Of a stretch of 64,000 nucleotides of DNA, positions 1-13,770 are shown piece by piece. The stretch is from Morinoia aosen (taxonomy: Eukaryota > Arthropoda > Malacostraca > Amphipoda > Talitridae), in the NCBI GenBank assembly GCA_030386875.1, contig CM059569.1:41703842-41767841 (forward strand), written 5' to 3'. A program made the translations under genes and the position numbers. Each line of letters opens with the position of its first letter. Position 1 is the first letter of the stretch. The notes under the pieces were generated by a model. That model had not been told where the DNA came from. It made no database searches and saw nothing but the letters and a program-made list of their open reading frames with translations.

Positions 1-2404
1 TGCATGTCCGAGATGATGTCACGTCGACTTGTGCTCATTTCGTACACACACACGTACAAAAATATCTTAACTTTTAATGAACAAACTTTGTAACTCGCTA
101 AATAACAACCTTCATGCAGAGATAAGGCCCAGATAAACCTGACTTCCACGAAACTGTCATCTGTTGCTTAAAGAGGTTTCATTGCTTTACAAAATGTCTT
201 TAGCCTGGCAGTTGTATTTTTTTCTGAGCAAGGTATTGAAATGATTTGTGAGGATTTAGCATAGCAAAAAAAGAAGTATCATTAACTGGGATTGAATTAA
301 AATAGATAAATATTTAGGTGTGGACAACAACCTGGGCAAAGCTTATTTCAACGGTCAAAATGCAATTTTGCACCTATGCTCAAGAATGGAGTGAAAAATA
401 TTGCTTACGCTCGAGCAGTTTTTCAAAGACATGTGGTCTTGGGAGTCCCAAATTTTTTTAAATATTTTCATACCAAGGTATATAAGTAAGATTCGAATCT
501 CCTTAATAAACAAGAAAGTAATTGATGGATATAGGAGTCTTAGGCACTGAGATATTAGGCAATAATGGTAGTGACTTCAATGATATAGACGCTAGAGGAA
601 GGCTCTCCACTTCGGTATGGTGCAGCCATAGATGATGTTATTTAGAATGTTGGGCACATGTAGGTGTGTTGCAATGAGATTAACTCCTTGTTGGAATTAC
701 TTTTTTAAACCAACTAGCAAGAATGCATGGCAATATCATCGTAATTGTTTTTCATTATTTCAATCGAACGAAATTTTCTACTATAATGGTTAGTCCTTTT
801 TTCATATATTTTTGTATACAAATTCTGATTGGTTCATTATGAGATTAAGTGAAGAATAAAATATTTCGTGGCAGGAGTTTGAATTCCATGATATTTTGTC
901 TAGAGTTATTTTGTAAATGAATTAGAACGGTTGCTTTTTAAATACAACAGTTTTCATTTCTGCGTGAGTACAGACATTTTTGTGGGAAAAAATCAATCCC
1001 TTTGTGCTCCGCGAGGGAAATTTTCCCACGACAGCTATCTATTGAAATGTTTTCGTTATCTATCAGTTTACTTTACTCACTGGAGAAATATAATTCCCAA
1101 TCCACAGGCCATTTTGTAGACAGTCACAACCCATTTAAATTGTGGATAAATGAGCAAAACATTACTTGCTAGTAGATTTTTTCTACTTAAACGATTAATC
1201 TTATTTTTTGCAGGAATTTTTGTTTAGTTTAAGCTATTATGTTATCTACAAACAAAGCATAAAAAATCTGCACTATCTGCTCACTTTAATTTTTATGAAA
1301 ATAGTGAAACTATTACCTACAAAATTTGATCAACTTAGAACCGATTGAAACACGAACGTGAAAGTACCCACCAATTTAATGAGTAGAAAAGATTTAAATA
1401 ATGAATAGAAATTCCCGCTCAAACTGCGCAAATTGAAGAGAATGGCAAAGAAATGCACATTCTGAGAATTTGTCTACGTTTTATAACTCTATTCACGATG
1501 TGATGTAAGTATCGTGGGTTGTATATCATATAGAAATGCAGTTCGTTGACCTGCTCTCATTCATTTTAAAAACAATAATGTACCATCTTTGTACACTGTC
1601 TTCATTGGAAATAAACTGCTTTTCTGTTTTTCTTCCTTTCTCTCGACGATCATTTTCCTTTAACTTTAAACGCTCCAGGCACAAGGATTATTTTTATCTT
1701 CTTCTTCACTGGCTTTATACCTTCCATACTTCATTATTCTTCTCTCTCAATTTCTTTATTGATATTCTCATTACTGAGGTGATTATTCACATCTCATCAT
1801 TCTTCTCTCATTATTCTTTTCTCAATAAAAAGTCAAGGCTTTGCTTGGACGAAATAGTGCGCTTGAAGTCATCGTTTCCTTACAATTCATAATTTGACGG
1901 GCGCCGATTAGTTCACTCGTCAACTCGACTTCAAAGTTTGTGACAAGTTTTGCTCCATTTTGTTTTGTCTCGGAAAAATGCAGTCACCAGAGTGAGAAAC
2001 CGTTGACGAAATTAATTCGTAAAAAACTTCATATCGAACGATTAAAGATCGAAAGGATCTGCCGCCGACATTTCGGAAATAATATAGGTTTATCACACAT
2101 ATTTTATTTCTCTTTTCTAACGTCAAACGCTGGAGCTTTCTAATTCTTATTTACTTTCTAATTCTAATTTATTTTTATTGTTGTCATACGGGAGGAGCTT
2201 TAATTATCATTTCAAAATTGTAGTTTTACCACATATTTTCAGCATGAAAAATACGGAAATAATGTTTGACTCTTTCATAAAAAACGTAAATCCTTTTTTA
2301 TTGTCGAAAAGGCAGCAGACAGGATTTCTTCGGAGGTTTAGCGCCAATGGACCACTCGATGAGAGTGGTAAATTCTATCGGTCCTATTTTCATGGTTCCT
2401 TTTT
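1..2404. other. AT-rich non-coding stretch
   Basis: No gene, RNA or transposon is recognisable here. The open frames are short, of biased composition (Phe, Ser, Leu, Tyr) and mostly lack an ATG start. Around 1615-1830 there is a pyrimidine-rich patch in which a TCATTCTTCTCTC-like phrase recurs. I see no splice-consistent exons. Confidence 0.6.
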
Positions 2405-2760
2405 ATGGGCCAGTATCTGTCTACACTTTATTTGTCAACACATTATCTGTCAACACAATATCAGTCAACATATTTTCTGTCAACACAATACCCGTCAACA
2501 CATTATCTGTCAATATATTCCCTCTCAATGCCCTATCTGTCAACACATCATCTAGAACTCCATTATCTTTCACTACCTTATCTGTCAATATGTCATCTGG
2601 GAATATATTATTGCCCATACGTTGTCTATCAATACATTAACTGCCGATACATATCTTTCAATACATCAAATGTTAGTACATTATCTGTCAATATATTATC
2701 TGTCAATACATTTTTTGTCAACACATTGTATGTCCATACATTATCTGTCAATATACTGCA
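2405..2760. repeat. Degenerate 15-bp minisatellite (TTATCTGTCAACACA type)
   Basis: About 24 imperfect copies of a 15-bp unit that alternates between CAACACA and CAATATA endings. Because 15 is a multiple of three, several overlapping frames stay open on both strands and give five-residue peptide repeats such as VNTLS. These are best read as by-products of the repeat, not as proteins. Confidence 0.85.
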
Positions 2761-4050
2761 ATATTCTTTTAACTTGACAATGATTTAACATGTACAAAAT
2801 TCAATCATCAGTGATATTAGTTTTAAAAATAAATGAAAGTCCGAAGAATGTCGCTCGAAACATTTACTATTGAAAAAGAATTTAAAAGCTTTCCCTCGTC
2901 ATCACCAAGGAAAATACAGGAAAAAATCATTTGTAAATCAATGGCATGAACTCGAACAAGATACTCTGACGAATAATAATATGTAAATAACAAATAAAGT
3001 AACCTATCAAATAAACATACGCTTCAATAAAATATTTCCTAATGATTGCCATCTGCACACACGATCGGCTCCTTTTGAAACTTTTAGGCCTCTGGAAATA
3101 TTCGAATATTAGTAACATTAGTTATACGATTAAATTTTGTCAATATTGGATTAAGGTTTGGCTGTTGAAAACATTGCTGCATTCTCAACACTTGCTCTCA
3201 GTTACGTTACTCAACAAATTGTAGCTTCTACGGCATACCCCAATATTGGCTTGTGATGGAAGCTTTGTTCCTGCTGCTCCTGGTGTTGTACTAATAAAGT
3301 GAATTGTTTCTTCTCGTCCTTTTTTCTTTTTCTCAATTTTTAGGCCCGTGACTCGAATCATTGTGAAGTAAACTCCTCGAAATTCGGTTTTGCTGCGATG
3401 ATTCAAGTTTTATAAAAATGATCATTTAACTTGACCATAAAACTTGAGAAATGATCATAAAAAGTGACCATGAAAACTTGCAAATCCAGACATTGAGGAA
3501 TGTTCAATATCCTTGTTAGCTCCACAGAGGCGCGCTAATTTACCCTTTGTTGCCTTCACGTTCGATGCGTCAATTCCCTTACACTCTGATTTGTCCTTCC
3601 GGCTGGCCCGTGCAATGCAAAATACTCAATGTCTTCACAAAAAAATTAAAAACTCGTACCTTGTTGTGACGTCAATCTATCATGATTTAACATGACTATC
3701 ATTTGGTCAGGCTGTGGTCAGTTCTGGGGAATTTTTGTCAAGTCTTTTTTGCAGACATGGGTTCCTTGTGTGATCTTAACTTTTTAATTTTATTTTTGTA
3801 GATCTATGTAAAGCATCCTTCAGAGTTGTTTGAGAATAGTTATCAGATTACTCATTAAGAATCGTGTATCAGCAACGCTGTTTAAAATATATACTTCATT
3901 AACGCTAGTTAATTAAAACGACGTGCATCAGAACATTAAGAATAAAAATCCCCCTTTAAAGGACACAAGAGTCAACAGAGTTGGAAAATTTCTGCCGGTC
4001 ATAGGAGATTTATCAACTTTCTGATGATTTATGGGCTTCATGTGTACCTA
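2761..4050. other. Non-coding stretch
   Basis: No gene or RNA recognised. A short local repetition of TGATCATTTAACTTGACCAT-like words lies at about 3417-3480. The rest is unremarkable AT-rich sequence. Confidence 0.55.
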
Positions 4051-4949
4051 AAGGGCCGTTTACACTGGTCTACATTTTGCTGCAGGCTCAAGTGTAGACG
4101 CCTCGTGTGGAGCTTCACACGAGCCATGTGCGTTTAGACTAGACATTGAGCGTGCCACGGAGCGCGCGCTGCTCAAAATCAGTCAGTGTGTTGCCAGCTG
4201 CTATGTGAGATGCGTGCAGTCGGCGAGGTTGTCTGAATATTGCTGCTGCATCATAAGCTACGTAATCTCTTTTTTATTAGCATGAGTAAAATGATACTAT
4301 GTTCGTTTATTTTCATTCAAATATACTGAAAAGCAGCCTCCTTATATTCGCAGCTTTTGGTCTGCCAAATGTATCATGGGCTTAGTAAATTTCAATTAAA
4401 AACAATGTAGTTTCTCCTGGCAACGTTATGTCAGCCATAAGAAAGAAAAAAAGAAAAACCGTTCATTTCCAACGACGTTGCCACATGAGATACGTGCCAA
4501 CATATTGGCTTTTAAAAATTTCCTAATTGTAAGACTTCCTAAGACAAACGTTTCATAAACGAGGTGTACAAATAGATAAACCATACGAGGCGTACTAATA
4601 GACAAGCCATACGTGGCGTGCTAATAGACAAGCCATACGTGGCGTGCTAATAGTCTAACTCTGTCAAGGGATAGTTGAATAAAAATGAAAATATCATCTC
4701 TGGAATATTTTATATTCCAAGAGATGGCTGACAACTTATGAATAAATCTTATACTACTAAAGAATTCGTCGGAACTACACACTGGCCGGGGACTGAGCTG
4801 CGAGGCTCACGTGCGTCGCGCCTCACGAACTCGATCAGAGCGAATAGGGAACTTCGGGCTCATACGCACAAATATGAGCCTCAGTGGTGAGCCTCGTTTA
4901 CACGAGTCGCGCCTCACGGCCGAAATGTCCCCTAGTGTAAACACCCCTT
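4051..4949. mobile_element. Possible inverted-repeat DNA element
   Basis: The left end near 4053 reads GGGCCGTTTACACT and the right end near 4947 reads, on the opposite strand, GGGGTGTTTACACT. These look like short terminal inverted repeats about 0.9 kb apart. Both subterminal regions are rich in GAGGCTC and CTCGTGTGAAGC-like words, which adds symmetry. No transposase is visible. A clear target duplication was not found (TAA on the left, TTA on the right), so the call is tentative. Confidence 0.4.
4566..4653. repeat. 26-bp tandem repeat, about 3 copies
   Basis: The unit GTACTAATAGACAAGCCATA plus six bases repeats with a 26-bp period at 4566, 4592, 4618 and 4644 (partial). The last two copies are nearly identical. 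It lies inside the possible inverted-repeat element. Confidence 0.8.
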
Positions 4950-5509
4950 ATGTCCGTTGCTGCTTTCAAACCCAATTTTTGTGTGCGTTCTGTACAGAAA
5001 AGCAGAGTCGTTTGATTCGATTCCCATTTCTTGATATAGAATTTACTATTTCGAACCTGCCTTCCAATTCAGAATTATTAAAACTTGCACATCCTGGTAG
5101 CTACTTTTCCAGCTCTTTAACAACTTGAACTGTTCAAGAGCATAAAAATACCTCTGTTTATAACTGCAAAGCTCCTTATTATTCTCAGTTCATTATCAGA
5201 AGTTTCTGCTCTTTTCAGCTCTACTAAAGGAATGAGAAAATATCAAATTTAATGAACCCACAAATTCCTTGAGTGGAAATTCACCTCGTGCTACTATTGG
5301 GAGTGAACAATGTATACGTCAATACAAAAATTGGGAACGTTGTATTGTTGGACTAATGCACAAAATATATAAGTATGCACCTGGAAACAAATGCGAAAGT
5401 ATAATAAAATAGCGATTCTTGATGCTTAGGACATTATAAGCCGAAATCGTATCTGAGTTCAAATTGACTTTGGAACGATAAGAAATTTTAATTTAGAGTC
5501 TATCCTCAG

Positions 5510-6018
5510 TATCTACCAGTCACAAACCTCATTCGATTGCATAAAATAGAAGAACAATAGAACAAGGTGCCAGTATTTCCCCAAATATACGGAGAAAACC
5601 AAAGCTGGGCCGTATCTAAAAATTACAAACCTCATTCGATTGTACAAAATAAAAGAGCAATAGAACAAGGTGCCAGTATTTCCCCAAATATACGGAGAAA
5701 ACTAAAGCTGGGCCGTATCTAAAAATTACAAGCCTCATTCGATTGTACAAAACAAAAGAGCAATAGAACAAGGTGCCAGTATTTCCACAAATATACGGAG
5801 AAAACTAACGCTGGGCCGTATCTAAAAATTACAAACCTCATTCGATTGTACAAAACAAAAGAGCAATAGAACAAGGTGCCAGTATTTCCACAAATATACG
5901 GAGAAAACTAACGCTGGGCCGTATCTAAAAATTACAAACCTCATTCGATAGTATAAAATAGAAGAGCAATAGAACAAGGTGCCAGTATTTTCACAAATAT
6001 ACGGAGAAAACTAACGCT
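5510..6018. repeat. 103-bp tandem repeat, 5 copies
   Basis: The word CCTCATTCGAT recurs with its ATTCGAT core at 5531, 5634, 5737, 5840 and 5943, an exact 103-bp period. Copies carry AATAGAACAAGGTGCCAGTA and AATATACGGAGAAAAC. Neighbouring copies differ by few substitutions; the first and last are more diverged. No frame stays open across the array. Confidence 0.93.
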
Positions 6019-7573
6019 GACGTGGCGAAAATCGAGTGTTTGTGCGAGCCTGGAAGCTGCAAAATGAGATCGCTTGTAGCCATTGACATTGCAACATTCT
6101 GCTTGACTAACTCCATTCAGCGGCAACAATGCGCCTCCTGAGTATACAAGAATTCTTGAAGCAACCAACAATGCAATACAAGTGACTGGAATTTTTTTTT
6201 GGGTTCTTTATTTTCTAGGGCGCACACGTAAAAAATAATCGTAGACTTTTGATGCTTCAAGGCCATTTTGAGGACAATAGAGCTTAGTTGTTTTCTAATG
6301 AGATTTTTTTCTCGGAGGAACTGAAAAGGAAGCTTCGGTTGATCAGACTGAGTTACGAAGGAATATGACCTGCCCCAAATTGATGAATTCTTTTCATCAT
6401 ATTGCTAAACGCACGATGCAACTGTGACTTGAAAAACCAAATTGAACGTTGCACAATTTGCCAGAAGTAAGTAGCTTACCTAAAGAAAGTAATGAAGTTG
6501 AGTTACTTTTGAATAAAATCTGCAAATACAAAAAAAATAGTATCGCTGGCACATGTATGAAACTGCTGAATTAAATTGACCGCGAAATTTTCTAACACAA
6601 AGATGAATAATTTATTCGTTAAAGTAATAAGTTTCTACTGTGACGCTAGCCTTAACTAACGGAGTAAATTTTGGAATATCACACATAAAAGATTCATTTT
6701 AGTAAAGTTAAAATTGTACCCAGGCGATGCTGTATTGTGCAATAAAATTGGAAAATAATTAAACAAGGGGTCAATTTCACGAGCAATGAACGGGAGGTTT
6801 AGTCGTAGGTCGACGGTCAATGTTATAAACACCGTAGACGACACCTTGCTATATTTTTTTATTTTTTTAAGCCCTAGACTCTGATTACCTTTTTCTTTTT
6901 TATCATTTCATCATTTTAAATTTTTATCATAATAAATTTTATTTGGAGTTTTACATTGATTCCCTTATTCCTCATTTACGAATATGTGCTCGAAAATTTA
7001 AGAAATATTAATTCCCTGATTTTCAGGCATGACCAGGCATCCACGCCCAGTTCCTTCAACGTGGAATTTTGCACTAAAAGTTGACGTCGGCACAAATTTT
7101 TGTCTTATATCACTACAATTCAGAAAGCGTCACCCGGTTCAATAGACTCAAGTAAATATATTGGAAAGAAAAAGTAATAGTGTACTTGTCAGCTTACTAT
7201 TTACTTACCCACCCCACTTTAAAGAAGTCAATCCTTTTAACGAAGCGACGACTTACAACTCGAGAGCAAAGAGATCTCGGCGTTCCTTTCCAAACAAACA
7301 GAAAATATATTGAATTTTAAACTTTCTTCACAATTCTAAAAAGATCATGTTTCTGTAGCTAAATTATTCTTTCCCAATATCAAGATGGCGTAAAAGGAAG
7401 CCCTATGAAAATTAACTGCTCTGCGGAAATTACTTTCCGAACATCCAAGTGCTCCAAGTGAAAGCATTATCGGGTTCTTGTTTAAACGTATCACACTTGA
7501 ATTTAAAAATTAGTACGCTGAGAACCATCGCTTGTATTGGAGGTCAACTCTGAGTGAAGTTGCTACATCTCTT
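6019..7573. other. Non-coding stretch
   Basis: No gene, RNA or repeat recognised. Short open frames on both strands show no familiar motif. Confidence 0.55.
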
Positions 7574-7845
7574 CAAAAAGATTATTGATTCTACCCATAT
7601 ATGATCACAAGCGTAATGATTAATACGGAGTTAGAGGATGAAATGGTGTTTTATCTAATCAAAAAGATTATTGAATCTACTCCACATATGATCACACGGG
7701 TAAAGATTAACAAGGAGTTTGATCCTACCTTTTAGGGGATTAAATATTGCTATATCACATCAAAAAGATAAATGATTCCACTCCATATTTGATCACACGG
7801 GTAATGATTAACGCGGAGTTTGCTGCTCTTTTTTAGATTATTAAA
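7574..7845. repeat. Three-copy diverged tandem repeat (86-101 bp)
   Basis: CAAAAAGATTATTGATTC-like words begin at 7574, 7660 and 7761. Each is followed by ATGATCACACGGGTAATGAT and a GGAGTTTG-like phrase. Spacing differs (86 and 101 bp), so the copies have acquired indels. Confidence 0.8.
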
Positions 7846-8221
7846 TTGCACAGAAGCGCTTCCGCAACCATTCATTTTCTGAGAAAAAATTTGTGTCGCA
7901 GTGCGATGCATTAATTAGAAACCAGTCTACTCGAGCAATTAGTTCTTGGGGGCACAGAGTGTGATTAAGTGCGATGATGTGATGAGCTGTGGCTCTAAAA
8001 TTAGTCGAGTTTTGCTTAAATGAAAGACTGATCAAGAAAACGTATCTTTGTGACAACTGATGTATAGAGAAGCCGGTGCGCGTTCATCACCCGATTGGCT
8101 TCGGTTTCTTTGGGAAAAATACATTTCAATGATGGAATGATGGAGCTCTCGCATTACGATACAATACCCTCATATCTTTCTTTTACTTCCGAGTAATACT
8201 TGAACATAACACGGCCTTTAT

Positions 8222-8465
8222 TATCACGCAGAAATGTCGATGATAATGACAATGCTACGGGAAGAATTGACGCAATAATGGCAATGCTACAACTAAAAAC
8301 GACGCAATAATGGCAATGATACAGGAAGAAATGACGCCATGATGGCAATGCTACAGCCAGAAATAGCGCAAAACGGGAATGGTGAATCCAGAAATAGCAC
8401 AATGATGGCAATGCTACAGCCAGAAACGACGCAATAATGGCAATGCTACAGCCAGAAATAACCAA
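8222..8465. repeat. About 32-bp minisatellite, 7-8 copies
   Basis: The unit GACGCAATAATGGCAATGCT followed by ACAGCCAGAAA repeats imperfectly. A minus-strand frame runs through it with Ala, Ile and Phe-rich peptide repeats, but with no sign of a real gene around it. Confidence 0.85.
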
Positions 8466-8879
8466 GCCATACCATCAAAAAGAACACCGCGTTCTAGTGA
8501 GTCACCACCACTAATCCAATCTACAGTGCAAAGAAAAGAGTGTCCGACTTTCGAGGGAGCTGAATTTTCTTTCTGTGGAGGTGATCAATCATGGAATTCT
8601 CAGTCTTTCACGACAGGCGGGCTTGTGCCGCTCACACAGAGGGGGCCGCATGATAATCCTCGTCACGAAGGATTTCTGAAGTTGCCAGGCCTGTAGACGT
8701 GTTAATGCATTCCTGTCTAGTTCATGACTTCATTGTCTAAGAAATTCGGATGTTTATTAGGTGATTTCAGTTATTGTTTCAGTGTGGCGTTGCGATATCT
8801 AATTGTCTAATAAAGTCAAGTATTTATTATTGGTTTCATCATTTCAGGTAGGGGTTGTGATACATATTCTGGGTAAGAA

Positions 8880-9065
8880 AATTACAAATTTTAGTTCAGC
8901 GTTGTGAGACATATTATGAAGGGATTTCGAGGGAGTTATGAGGGAATTGTGAGGGGGTTGTGAGAGGATTATGAGGAGAGTACGAGGGGATAATCAAAGG
9001 GTTATGAGAAGAATATGAAGGGATTTTGAGGGGATTATTTACACGGATTATGAGGGGCGAAGCCG
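8880..9065. repeat. Degenerate GAGGGATTATG-type simple repeat
   Basis: Purine-rich words of the form GAGGG(A/G)TTATGAG recur about every 10-16 bases. The plus strand is G-rich compared with its surroundings. Confidence 0.6.
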
Positions 9066-9224
9066 ACGAAGCAAAATATTTCTTTGATGCCTCTCGAACA
9101 GCGCTCTCGACTTGCGTGCACTGTCCATTCTAATTTTTTTTGTAACGCGTTGCACTTTTGATAATAGCAGTACGGAATTAAAGCGTCTTCCGGAACTGAG
9201 AGCTGGTCTTTCAGTGAAGTGTTC

Positions 9225-9600
9225 GAGGCTTGTTTTTATGACTCTAAAATTTTGTTTTTGTGACTGTAAAGTTTTGTTTTTATGACTGCAAAGTTTTGTT
9301 TATGTGGCTGTAAAGTTTTGTTTTTGTGACTGTAAAGTTTTGTTTCTGTGACTAAAGTTTTGTTTTTGTGACTGTAAAATTTTGTTTTTGTGACTAAAGT
9401 TTTGTTTTTGTGACTGTAAAGTTTTATTTTTGTGACTAAAGTTTTGTTTTTGTGACTGTAAAATTTTGTTTTTGTGACTAAAGTTTTGTTTTTGTGACTG
9501 TAAAGTTTTGTTTTTGTGACTAAAGTTTTGTTTTTGTGACTGTAAAGTTTTGGTTTTATGACTGTAAAGTTTTGTTTTTGTGACTTTACACTTTACAGTT
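9225..9600. repeat. 42-bp higher-order minisatellite (22 + 20 bp)
   Basis: GTTTTGTTTTTGTGACTGTA plus AA (22 bp) alternates with a 20-bp form lacking two bases (GTTTTGTTTTTGTGACTAAA), giving a 42-bp higher-order unit. As 42 is divisible by three, a minus-strand frame stays open with a 14-residue Gln/Lys/Ser repeat. I consider this a repeat by-product. Confidence 0.9.
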
Positions 9601-12600
9601 AACATTAAAATTTTTAATGATTTTATACTAATCAGTATGGGTTGTCGATATAACTATTTCTAAAAGTTTTATCCTGCTAAAACGTTTTAAAGAATAAATT
9701 CACACATTATGCTCACAATTTTTCAATGGAAGATTAAGTAAATTATGAAATATATTCTAACAATAATAAAGTACAACACGCTTGTACTTTTCAGCAGAGA
9801 ATGTTTTCGAAAAAATTACGTTAATTAATTACTTATAAAAATCCCGAGGACTGCATTGAAGAGATTAAAACCCGATTTGTATATACCAAATATCGCTTGT
9901 ATGTACATATACATAAACGTGGTGCGGAAGGCAGGTGCTAGCTAATAAATAATCCGCCTTTTGTCATGGGACCTTAATTTTTACGTGCTGACGGTCTTCC
10001 GCACAACATGAAAAGCATGAAAATCATGATTTTTTGGAAACGTTGATAGTGCTGTAAAAAAATGCGTTATTTAAAAGTCCCCGTAGCAGCACGAAATTGA
10101 AAAAAATAAAGAAAAATAATGAAATGAAGAAATGAAAAAAAATAATAAATAGAAAAAGCGTAAAATGCTACACGTGGATGGCTTTCAAGTAAATTAGTTG
10201 GTTGAGTTCACTTTCGTTTCTTCCTTCAGAAGCATAAGATCAGATTTTCTTCAGGAAGTGCGAAGGGAAGAGAAAAATGAAAATAGTCTCGAAATTACAT
10301 TTCTGGAATTGAAAGCGATGTTTCCAGGAGCTGAAATTCGTCAAAGCTTCACATATCACAGTAAGCGTAAGTGATCCAGGTCGAGAGGGCTGGGCAATTT
10401 TATCATGTAAATAACCTAGTCTTCAAACAAGAGCCACAACATTAAAGTGAAGAACTTATAAACCAAGACTATACTAAGCTCAGTCAGTTTAAGCAAAATC
10501 AAGAAAGGTTCCGAGTTCGAGGAGACAATGTTATAAGTTTTCCGGTACTGATCTTCCACAAAGGAGATCCTTAACGACCCAAAGATGCTAAGCTTACAAA
10601 AAGATTAAAATAATTCCAACTTCCAGCACATATTCAAATGGCCGGAAAGTCAGTAGTTCCACCAGGAAATGGCGCGTGCGCATTAGATTAATTTTCTCTC
10701 ATGAAGACTACCGCGAAATTTTGCCCTACGAAATTGGCATCCTGCAAGCAATGCCATTTGGCTCTCGGGAAAAATTAGAGCAGGACTTGGAGTTTCATTA
10801 AAGGAGTAATTATGGGGGAACATTAGCATTATCGAACGTACTTCGCCCACACCCTCTACAGTCGGGAACTAAGACGCTTCCTACGGCTTAAAGCCTCGTG
10901 TATTTCAGGACTCTAAAGGCCCAAAGGATTAAGATCCTATTATTGAATGCATGGAGTTTCATTATCCAACAGATGTATCGTACTCCTGTGCAATGAAGCG
11001 CTTCATTCATTACAAGCCTTCTTGATCGCAGCTCGGGCTGGATTAATACCGCTGTCTTGCGGTACAAAACAGCGCAGCTGTGGCATCTGTTCGTTGTATC
11101 AATGAACTTATTACGAAGACGAGCAGAGACCTACGTAAATGCATCAGTAAGAAGATAAACTACACGTGGAAACATGACTGCAGTGAGTAGAATGGGTTTT
11201 AAATAATAAAATGCGCAAGATTTAAATCAAAATTAAAGTAGAAAAAATGAAAGTACAAATAAAAGTACATCGTACAAAATAAAATAACGTTGTGGGTTTT
11301 AAATAATAAAATGCGACATGAGTAACACGTTGGATATTTAACACACTAAGATGGTAAACTAATTTCAAATAAAAAATTTCCAGCGGAAATGTTCCATTTT
11401 CCCATATGGTATTGAGATGCTCCTGTGGTCATAAAAACATATCTCAGCAAGGAAAAAATGCTGCGTTAACATATTTTGTGCGATGTTTAGAGAGAACTGC
11501 TTGCTTGTTTACTTTGTTTGTTTGTCCCTACTCCGACAATGCACACTAAATCCCTAAAAGCTACACAATGACTGAAAATGTGTTATATCGTGGTTTTTCA
11601 TCACGATATTAGGATTAGTAATTGTAGCTGCAAACTACAGTATCGGTAGCTGTAACTACCGTAACTGAAGCGTTAACTTCAGGAGTATGAAAAGGAAACT
11701 CTTAGCTAGGTTCCTATTCTTGTACTGACTCATCCATACACCGACTCTGCTTATAAGCTATAGCGCTCGGAAGTTAAACAATGCTCTTCCGGTGCATACC
11801 AATGCAATGCGCTCTAAGGCACGGTTCCGGCGCCTGCGGTCGGGGCGCTTCCGACCCATCCAACCCAAGTACGATAAGGACACAGGGCAATGCCCAACAA
11901 GCGCTTCCGTCGGCTCCGTCTTGCGGTTGCTACAAAATGTCTTTTGAATTGCAAGTATTTGTGTTTATTGAAGTTCGTTCGAAAGTTATCCTGTTACAAA
12001 AATCGAAGAATTTTATAGACAAGCTTTAAAAGTTGGAAACAAAACTCCTTCTCTATAATAAATATTAAAATTGATGAACACCTGTAAATACAATGTAAAC
12101 CTACATACTTCTTCAACCCTCAAATACCTGAGGTGAATGATTTTTGTTCCAAAATTACCGTTACTTCTCAGCTGGCCTATCCAGTGAACTTTGTTGTGAC
12201 GTGTACGGAGGCTTCTACAGCAGCCTCATAGATCAGGAAATGAGAAGTGCTGTAAAGAATCTAGGCTCATGAAATATGAGAGAATAGATTCCAGATTAAA
12301 CCGACAACGTAGGCCTTTGCGTGCCTGCAAAGAAACTAATTAAGTCCTTTTGCTTTGATATTCTTAATTACACCGTGGTTGAACGCAGGAATAAGCTCAG
12401 CGCAAATGTTAGGTTTTAGCCACACTTACATCGCGGCACAATCGGTGATTCAAGAAAGCTTGTCTTGAAACACAGTTTGGCAGTTTGAAATGCTTCTCTA
12501 CCTTTATTACGTTGATATTGAGGAATATATTTTTGAGTAGAAATAAATTTTTTAAAATGAAATATAGAATAACTGATATTCTCCGATTGAAAAAAATTAA

Positions 12601-13487
12601 CGCAACATAGAAAATGGAATAGTTTCTCGGTTATAATTTGGTTAATATCGAGAAACATATTTCTGAGTAGAAGTAATTTTTTCAATATGAAATGTAAAAT
12701 GACTGATATTCTGCAACTGCGACCAAAAACAACCTTAACGTAACACCGAAAATGCCAGGTTTTAGCCACACTTACAGCACGACACAATCAGCGATTCAAG
12801 AAAGCTTGGCCTAAAACGCAGTCTCGCGGTTCGAAAAGTTTCTGGGCCTTAATTGCGCAATTGTCTCCGTTGTGAACTTTACAGCGAACTTCAGTTTGAG
12901 CGGAGAGTCCCGTGTCAGATTTTCGTCAAGGGAAGCTCTAATTTTGGGGAACTGTCACTCGATCCTGAGGACACTCCTCGCTCTCACTGCAGAACGGTCG
13001 GGGCTTGAATCTTGTTTGGTTTTAAAGGTGAAGTTCCTTAAAAAAATGTTCAATACTAAACGTTGTCAATGTTTCTCTTTGATGTTCACTTTTCAGGCTT
13101 AGTTTTCATGCTTATTGAACATTGGTACAGAATTTCCGAATTTCTTTGAAAATTAAATATTTCTGGCAAGTTCATCAGCAGAAAAAAAAAATTATTTTCC
13201 AATCGTCAGATGTGTAAATATCAATTAAAATGTAATAATATAACCAAACACTAGATTTTTTGAGACAGAGTAATTCGCTACTAGATAAATGTGTAATTAG
13301 ACACCAAAGTCAGCATTTCGTGATTAGTAATACTGGAAGTACGAAGCCGCGCAAGGAATCTGAACATAAAATTTAAATAGAAGCTATAATAAAAGATGTT
13401 TCTTTTCTTTCGTGGTGTCACGCTTAAAAAAAATGAAATATTACATCCGTAGCAGAGTTACAGGACTGCTCCTATACTTCCGCGTGC
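9601..13487. other. Non-coding stretch
   Basis: No gene or RNA recognised. A GC-richer patch lies at 11,815-11,935, but its short frame resembles nothing I know. Two TGCGTAAATAATAAAATGCG-like words near 11,200 and 11,300 show a small local duplication. Confidence 0.5.
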
Positions 13488-13495
13488 TGGTGCAA

Positions 13496-13762
13496 CACGG
13501 TAGAGGAAACAAGGTAGGGTCATTTCCATGGGAGAAAATACACCTCTTGTTCGGCTAGCCAAAAGGACGGCTTCATCTCAAACAAACTTTATGACGTCAC
13601 CAAAACGCAATGTCATTAAGCCAATTGTGGAGCCAAATTTGGTGGTAGCAGTGCTACCAAATGGGATATGAGTTCTGCTATTGGTTCGTTGCCGTGACGT
13701 CAGCAAAACCCCATAGTCAACGAAAAAGACTGGTTTGAACCTACCTTGTTTCTTCTACCGTG
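13496..13762 (+). mobile_element. hAT-like MITE carrying paired TGACGTCA sites (copy 1)
   Basis: Terminal inverted repeats CACGGTAGAGGAAACAAGGT and its complement bound 267 bp. Flanking 8-mers TGGTGCAA (13,488-13,495) and TGGTGCAC (13,763-13,770) match at 7 of 8 bases. Eight-base duplications are typical of the hAT superfamily. There is no coding capacity. Perfect TGACGTCA palindromes lie at 13,592-13,599 and 13,695-13,702. Further copies lie at 19.6, 20.2 and 32.9 kb. Confidence 0.88.
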
Positions 13763-13770
13763 TGGTGCAC

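Noticed and set aside
2178..2788. Overlapping frames encoding VNTLS and STHYL repeats
   Set aside because: The 15-bp period keeps any stop-free frame open. Nothing suggests selection on the protein.
4811..5128. 105-codon frame after the possible inverted-repeat element
   Set aside because: It runs across the element's terminus into unrelated DNA, so it is unlikely to be a protein.
9300..9605. Minus-strand Gln/Lys/Ser repeat protein
   Set aside because: It is a by-product of the 42-bp minisatellite.
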